A stretch of 64,000 nt of DNA. It comes from Acholoe squamosa (taxonomy: Eukaryota; Annelida; Polychaeta; Phyllodocida; Polynoidae). The notes below the pieces were generated by a model. That model saw only the letters and a program-made list of their open reading frames with translations, searched no databases and was not told the DNA's origin. This document shows positions 58,417 through 64,000 of this stretch, piece by piece (the stretch's first letter is position 1; each line of letters begins with the position of its first letter). The translations under genes were made by a program, and so were the position numbers. The DNA is taken from positions 45,431,269 through 45,495,268 of the forward strand of contig OX439041.1 of NCBI GenBank assembly GCA_949317995.1, given 5' to 3'.

Positions 58417-58422
58417 TTTATT
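58417..58422 (-). terminator. SLC16-like polyadenylation signal AATAAA
   Basis: TTTATT on the plus strand, i.e. AATAAA on the minus strand, about 72 nt after the stop codon. This implies a short 3' UTR. Confidence 0.6.
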
Positions 58423-58493
58423 CAGGCATCAACATAATTATGAAATGGTTCAAAATAAAACAAGATATCAATAGAACATTCACAAATGAATAT

Positions 58494-58654
58494 CTATGCT
58501 GCTGCATTGGTATTTTGTCTTGTAGCCTCCCTGCGCTTGTTCACCATCTTACGTATAAGGTACTCAGCTAGGAAGAAGGCTGATGAGATGCCAAGAGGAG
58601 CTCCACCAAAGAAGTAGCAGTAATTGTATGTCTGATACATATCAAATATCATAC
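58494..58654 (-). CDS. SLC16-like terminal coding exon, TM12 and tail
   Basis: Phase 1 in; MIFDMYQTYNYCYFFGGAPL, ISSAFFLAEYLIRKMVNKRR, and a short tail ending NTNAAA before TAG (58496-58494). Minus-strand acceptor cttctcatctccag-type (tctcatctccag). Confidence 0.93.
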
Positions 58655-60280
58655 CTGGAGATGAGAAAGTTATAATGCTCTGAAAGTAATTATACATAAT
58701 GTGCACACCAGGTACCTGCAAACTAAGGATAACAATTAAGACATACTGTTGAGAGTAATCTTTGATCGTGTGTGGCGTATTTGCTAAATTAGAAACAAAA
58801 CATTGAAACTCAAATCTAGCTTGTTGGATTGTCATCTCATGAGTAGAATAAGATGAGTGAAAATTCAATTGGGCCTACTGATAACAGATGTCACCTACCA
58901 GCCACTGGTGGACCAGCCACATTTCCTAAACCCTGGAAGAAGATCACAAAGCCAACTGTTGACGACATCTGATCCTTTGCAACAAACTCTGATACAATGG
59001 ATGCACGCTGGCTGTGGAACCCTCCTTCTACTAGTCCAAAGGCTATAGTCATACCAAAGAAGGCCCAGTATGAATCCAGGAAACCTAGCACAGATAACAC
59101 ATATATGTATGTTAAGATGTTTCACTTTGGTTTACTTAGAATGGCAATGTTTGAATCCTCACCTGCATCATGCACTTTCTGCCTTCGCTACCTCATACTT
59201 ATACTCTCAGTAAAGGAACCAAAAACAGTCAACTCCTCTAACATACATAAAGATATATGTGTTTGTCATGTTACTTACCCATCAGTATGACAACAAGAGA
59301 CACAGGGAATCCCAACAGCGTGTGGAAAAAGCGACGGCGGTGACGCACTGCCTTAAGGTCAAAGAAGAAACCCCAAAGGAAGCGTCCCAACATGTCAGCA
59401 CCCCCCATTATGGATAGGAGCAGGGCAGCTGCATTCTGCTGTGCACCATACTGACGAGCTATAGCAGGTAGGAAAGACAAGAACACTTGAATGGTGAGGG
59501 ACATGCAGAAAATTTGCAGGCCATACATCAGAAAGGTTACATTTCCTAACACAGACAGTTGATGACGCAGAGTCTGACATGTGGATGGGGTAGTTGTCAC
59601 TGTCACTGCTTCTGTAGTCTTGGGAGTTTCGTTTCTAGTCCTTTCAGCTGCATCCTTTTCCATAATAACTGTTTGTTCCTGTGCATGTTGAAGTTTGGGT
59701 AGGGGGCGAAATAGTAATCCGGCGAATGTGTTGTGCAACATTAGAGCCCCTAGAATGAGCATGCCACCGGAGAAGCTGTATGTAGCCAGTAGCAGCTGGA
59801 CGAGGGGGGCAAGTCCCACTGTGCCTAGCCCTGCACCCATGGTAGAAATGGCCATTGCTTTACCTTTGTTCCTGTCAAAATACTTTCCAACGATGACATA
59901 TGACGGGGTGAAAAGGAAGGACCCCCCAATACCTGTGGCAAAAGAAAATAAAAGGCAGTTAACAGCTTTTAATCTTCATGCTATACATGAAAGAGAGGGT
60001 AAGCGAGCTAAACAATGCATTCCCTTGAAATAGAGTATAATATCAATATCATTTAACATCCTTCTCTTTGAGGGAAATGTTTTTCTTCTATCTTAGGTTC
60101 TCAATAATTCAAGGTTTAAACTACAAGATACTTTACCTGCTAATAATCCAAAACTGAAGTAGCAATAGGTGAGTGAGGTGGCAAAGGAAGTGATGATACA
60201 TCCAGCCGAAATGACAACTCCAGCAACCATAACAACCCTTTTAGTTGTATAACGGTCACATAGGATGCCTGCTACTGGCC
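58494..60280 (-). CDS. SLC16-family monocarboxylate-transporter-like MFS protein, 5' end beyond window
   Basis: Four exons on the minus strand (60280-60137, 59932-59279, 59084-58899, 58654-58494), all joined in phase 1, encode about 381 C-terminal residues of a 12-helix MFS carrier. GPVAGILCDRYTTKRVVMVA matches the MCT GPVSSxLxNRFGxRPVVMxG segment. SYVIVGKYFDRNKGKAMAIS matches the TM4-5 hallmark IVGKYFxKRRALAxGIA. A variable cytosolic loop follows LLFRPLPKL, as in SLC16. In the predicted TM8, GGADMLGRFLWG keeps the Asp-x3-Arg pair that is functionally essential in human MCT1 (D302/R306). TM1 with its usual PDGGWGW motif was not found in the window. Substrate cannot be inferred. The gene converges with the corepressor gene. 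Confidence 0.93.
58899..59084 (-). CDS. SLC16-like exon, TM10-TM11 region
   Basis: 186 nt, phase 1/1. FLDSYWAFFGMTIAFGLVEG, RASIVSEFVAKDQMSSTVGF, then GLGNVAGPPVAG; the GPPxAG motif is the MCT TM11 hallmark. Donor gtaggt. Confidence 0.94.
59279..59932 (-). CDS. SLC16-like exon, TM4-TM9 region
   Basis: 654 nt, phase 1/1. IGGSFLFTPSYVIVGKYFDR; the TM5-6 region APLVQLLLATYSFSGGMLIL; the cytosolic loop; and TM7-8 with VFLSFLPAIARQYGAQQNAA and SIMGGADMLGRFLWGFFFD. Minus-strand acceptor cttttgccacag, donor gtaagt. Confidence 0.95.
60137..60280 (-). CDS. SLC16-like exon, TM2-TM3 region
   Basis: 144 nt, acceptor ttttacaacag (minus strand), donor gtaaag, phase 1/1. Encodes GPVAGILCDRYTTKRVVMVA, then GVVISAGCIITSFATSLTYC and YFSFGLLAG. 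The reading frame stays open upstream to about 60350, so a longer exon is possible, but this acceptor falls at the conserved GP. Confidence 0.8.
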
Positions 60281-61614
60281 CTGTTGTAAAAACAAATACT
60301 ATAGGTTGACCAGCTCTTGATCTGCCACTGACAATCTCAAATAATATCATATTAGTTTGATATACTAAGAATAAGAAAATGCAAAAAAAAAAAAAAAAAA
60401 ATAAATGTTATGTTACGGCACTAACTTTTATTGTATGACCATTGTATGTGTAAATGTCTTATAGAAGTAAATAGAGGAATATCAAAGATTTATCTGAAAG
60501 TTTCCCTGGGCATATACAGGGCAAACATTTCCAAAAGTGAAAAACAGGGGGTCATGGTTGAAACGAATTATCAATTTCGCAATAATAAATATTCATTCAA
60601 CTATAGGATCATATGGATACTCAGACAACTAAGGCCACTTAAAATCAATTATCAGCTTTGCAGATACCGCCCGCATCCTTTGAAAATAGCCGCATGGCCC
60701 TGTAATTCATTATTTTACAAAAATATAACTAAAATCCCCTCACCCCTTATAAAATTATGAAAAAAATATCTGGAAATTCCGCTCCTATTTAGGGGGCCAT
60801 ATTAGAACTTCTATATTGCCGATTTCCAAAAACTTTGCACCTTTAGAATTGTCAGAATGTGGCTTTTCAGAACTTGCAAGGACTTGAAAATCCTCCACTT
60901 GGTGTGATTAATATTGAAGTATATCTAAACATTGGAAAATATATTCTAGAAATAGACGACTATAATGTCATATTGGATGCAGGTCTTGCATGAGCATAGG
61001 ATTAATACAACCTGATGAGATAAACCACTTATGCACCTACTGTACATAAATAAGCCTTTCAATTGTAATGCTATTTAATATGACTTACAAAGAAAAAGAA
61101 AAATTTACCTCCCTCATCCCTAGAGTGAAGAAAGAAAATAAAAATTTGCCTCCCGCATGGCCCAGAAAATGAATAAAAAAGAAAAAGAAAAGCCTCCCTC
61201 CCTCACCAACTTTTTTCAAAAAGTATCCGCAAAGCTGATAATCAATTTTAAAGCAGCCTAATAGATGTCTTTTACACAGAGACATAATTAGTAATTGACT
61301 TTGAATACTTTTTGAGGCTAGATTAGTCTATTTAGAGAGAAACGAAGTTGAAATAGTAGGATTGATAGCTTTTGATTTTCACCACTAGGTGGCTTCTGTG
61401 TACGTACTGCTGATTCTAATTGATAAAAAGGGCAGAAATTACAACATGAAGGATTGTACTATGTGGTGAGATGTGTACATACCACCTGTATAGCCCTAAT
61501 ATAATGGAAGGATATAGATGAAGGCAGGTAACGTGCATTGCATAGAATAAGGGCATAATATGGAATTGAGAGAATCAGAGGGATTGTGTGGGGTTGGAAA
61601 CAGTAGCTAGGGTT

Positions 61615-61907
61615 GGCACACCTCCTGGTGTGCGAATAACACTAGCCATCAAAACCAATATCGTCTACAAATGGTTAAGGTGGATGGTGGGAATAGACTA
61701 AAAGTGGTTGGATCTTCATTATATTCTCACCAGAGTCCCAAAAAGATATACTATTCATATATGCAATAAAAACGTGGGGGGTCCCAGGCATATTTTAAAG
61801 ATACAGAGCCTTCAACCTTATACCGGGTTATAGAGCAATTTTTCACATAAAACCTCTATTTCATATGTAAAAGTGGTCAGATTTTTTAGTATGGTCCCAG
61901 CCACAAC
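61615..61907 (+). repeat. ~300-bp repeat headed by a palindrome, copy 1
   Basis: Starts with the palindrome GGCACACCTCCTGGTGTGCG, then aataacactagccatc, and runs to aagtggtcagattttttagt and atggtcccagcc. The same order of blocks recurs in copy 2 at 62618. Confidence 0.75.
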
Positions 61908-62617
61908 TTAGTGGTAGTACACATATTTTTTGAGTATGTTTAGCTGTCAAGTGTTATGATCATCACTGCTAGGAAAACTGAGATGATTCACATGTTTATG
62001 TATAGATTTTAGTTTGCTGTGAATGGAAAATGTCTGCATACTCCTGAGGTCTGGTATTTTCCTACTCCCTCTGTCCCCCGTTTCCCTTATTCCGCTTCTC
62101 TCTGTACCCCCTTATTTTATACTATGTACCTCATCTCACCCAATTCATCTCTATATCCCTCTGTTATAGTAGGCCTATAGGACACAATATGTCTCATGCC
62201 TCTATAAGTATGCAATCCCTATACAGTACCTCATTTAAGTTTAAATATTAAGGGATAGATTGGTCGAGGGATACGAGCCGGTGAGGGATAAGAGCATTTG
62301 AAGAATAAAAACAGCTGAGGAATTAAAGCTTTTGATGGATAATTAAGAGCGGTTGAGGCTTGAGAGAGATGTTTGCTCTTAACCCTCAAACGGAATGGAA
62401 ACCCATTTGAGGGTTAAGAGGTGTTTGAAGGATAGAGCCCCAGAGGGAAAATAAGAGTGCCTCTAGGCACATCAGTGTACATGATAAAGGTCACTAAAGG
62501 TATATGCAAACCAGCTATTGTGCTGATGTACGATCTCATAGGCACACTGGTCACAGTGGTGTGCATATAGAAGTTCTCATATGTACACCAGGAGGTGTGC
62601 CAATAAAAGATTCATTT

Positions 62618-62700
62618 GCACACCTCATGGTGTGCGAATAACACTAGCCATCTAGAACCAATATCGTCTACAAATGGTTAAGGTGGATGGTGGGATGCAA

Positions 62701-62762
<62 letters not shown>

Positions 62763-62919
62763 TATTCATATATATGCAATAAAAACGTGGGGGTTCCAGG
62801 CATATTTTAAAGGTACAGAGCCTTCCATCTTATACAGGATTATAGAGCATTTTCTTCACATAAAACCTTTATTTCATATGTAAAAATGGTCAGATTTTTT
62901 AATATGGTCCCAACCACAT
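62618..62919 (+). repeat. ~300-bp repeat, copy 2, carrying an (AT)n tract
   Basis: GCACACCTCATGGTGTGCGA head and the same downstream blocks as copy 1. The segment between gatggtggga and actattcatatat is replaced by the (AT)n microsatellite. Confidence 0.75.
62704..62761. repeat. (AT)n microsatellite
   Basis: About 29 uninterrupted AT dinucleotides inside repeat copy 2. Confidence 0.97.
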
Positions 62920-63017
62920 TTCTTATGTTTTAGGGCATTAAAAATTCTAGAAAATCAGCTTTCATCATATTGCAAGAGGACAGATAAATCTGGGCTTCTA
63001 CGATGCAAACAGCACAG

Positions 63018-63077
63018 GCTTCATGGTGCAATGGTAGCACATGGAACTTCAACTCAGGTTCAATTCCGGCTCATGGT
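63018..63077 (+). mobile_element. tRNA-like SINE head or tRNA pseudogene
   Basis: TGGTGCAATGGTA (A-box like, 63024-63036) and GGTTCAATTCC (B box, 63058-63068). The A-to-B distance is too short for a full anticodon and variable region, so a functional tRNA is unlikely. Confidence 0.45.
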
Positions 63078-63818
63078 ATCAGTAGGATCCCTTTTCAAAC
63101 ACATAATTGTATTGTTTGGGAACATTTAGAGTTGTTCTTTTTTTCTTTTTTTTTCTTTTTTTACAAAAACGTTTTTCATATTGTTTGTCATGTTTTTTTC
63201 ATCATCATTCAGAAGAAAACATTTCAGAAGGATTAATATAGGCCTTTTAAGCCCCATTTAACTACCTTCAAACGATACTACTGCATGCCCTGTCTTACTC
63301 TCAAATGTGGAGAGAGTCCTCTAGTGAATAATGGAGGAAATTTATGTATGTACAGTTGTGCAGAAAGCTGCATAGCAGGCACACTTGAAATCGTTCCCCA
63401 CCATTCACCTTAAGTGACAAGCCTATTTGCTATAAATCTGGCGTCTGGTCTAACAGTTCTTCACTATACCAGCCGTTCAAAATCGTATGATGCTATAACC
63501 AAACCAATCCTGGATTGGAGGTTGAGGCCCCAATCTATTAATCTCTGGTTGGTTGGCTCCTACTGCAGTAGTACCAATACTTCAAATAACTCATACTTTA
63601 ATGCAAGATCACAACAAATATTTTTTAAGGTGTCCTCCTTGGCTCAGGCACGAAGAACATGGACATAACTCTTCTGACAGAGTTTAAACCACTAGTTCCT
63701 AAGCCCCTATTAGAGAAGGACAGTCTTGCGATCAATGTGACTTACCTACAATAAAGGGCTAGTTTAAGTAGAGTTTTGAATTCACTGTGACTTACGGCCG
63801 ATGATATACGAACAAGCT

Positions 63819-63851
63819 CCTCGTGCATATAGTGCCACTATATGCACGAGG
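63819..63851. repeat. 33-bp near-perfect palindrome
   Basis: CCTCGTGCATATAGTG and its exact complement are separated by one base. It lies immediately left of the terminal minisatellite. Confidence 0.9.
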
Positions 63852-63860
63852 AAAAGGATG

Positions 63861-64000
63861 TCACAGGACAACATGATGCAGGGGTGGTCACAGGACAACA
63901 TGAGGGGGTGGTTACAGGACAACATGATGCAGGGGTGGTCACAGGACAACATGAGGGGGTGGTTACAGGACAACATGAGGCAGGGGTGGTAACAGGACAA
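63861..64000 (+). repeat. Minisatellite running off the window edge
   Basis: Alternating 24- and 27-bp units of ACAGGACAACATGAGGGGGT and ACAGGACAACATGATGCAGG type, six seen. The open frames on both strands here are by-products of the repeat. Confidence 0.9.

Larger units (their letters stand above)
60281..64000 (-). other. Upstream intron of the SLC16-like gene, repeat-filled
   Basis: No TM1 exon (PDGGWGW-type) was found on the minus strand. It contains an inverted pair 60633-60666/61224-61259 (aattatcagctttgc), a pair of ~300-bp direct repeats, a degenerate 'gagggataagagc' minisatellite (62249-62440), an (AT)n tract, a tRNA-like SINE head and a terminal minisatellite. Confidence 0.55.

Overview
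The window is nuclear DNA of an invertebrate animal, most likely a lophotrochozoan and probably a mollusc. The signs are large AT-rich introns with canonical GT/AG borders, a very high density of short inverted-repeat elements (MITEs), and two intronic SINE copies whose 3' end reads like the molluscan core ('GGCGTTAAACACCTATT' followed by ACTC repeats). No bacterial, viral or organellar features were seen.

Gene 1 (+ strand, first recognised exon 10372, stop codon 54037-54039) is a nuclear receptor corepressor, the NCoR/SMRT/SMRTER family. I could chain about 30 exons by matching splice phases and alignment to remembered vertebrate NCoR1/NCoR2. They encode, in order, the N-terminal repression region, the GPS2/TBL1-binding coiled coil, SANT1 with the HDAC3-activating (DAD) segment, a cysteine-rich stretch absent from the human proteins, SANT2, an acidic segment, GSI-x-GTP repeats, a long Arg/Glu/His helix, two CoRNR boxes with IDAII cores, His/Gln/Pro-rich disorder, and the family C-terminus ending DALSDDE. 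The true start codon is probably left of the window. Predicted product from the first recognised exon is about 3,340 residues. The 3' end is complete, with a polyadenylation signal at 55294-55299.

Gene 2 (- strand, 60280 down to 58494) is the C-terminal two thirds of an SLC16 monocarboxylate-transporter-like MFS protein, in four exons. Its N-terminal exons lie right of the window. The two genes converge tail to tail, with about 3.1 kb between their polyadenylation signals.

Most of positions 1-25800 is intron or upstream DNA made of mobile-element debris: a 3.5 kb TIR element with inward-pointing 13-bp subterminal motifs (1147-4625), an inverted pair of ~540-bp repeats (5767-6313 and 12526-13062), a stack of nested inverted repeats (6330-7760), a 1.3 kb CAGTAG-rich TIR element (13977-15303) and a perfect 63-bp palindrome (17502-17564). 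Inside the corepressor gene there are four copies of one MITE family. One of them has seeded a ten-copy 88-89 bp tandem array (30423-31310). A pair of inverted SINEs also brackets six coding exons.
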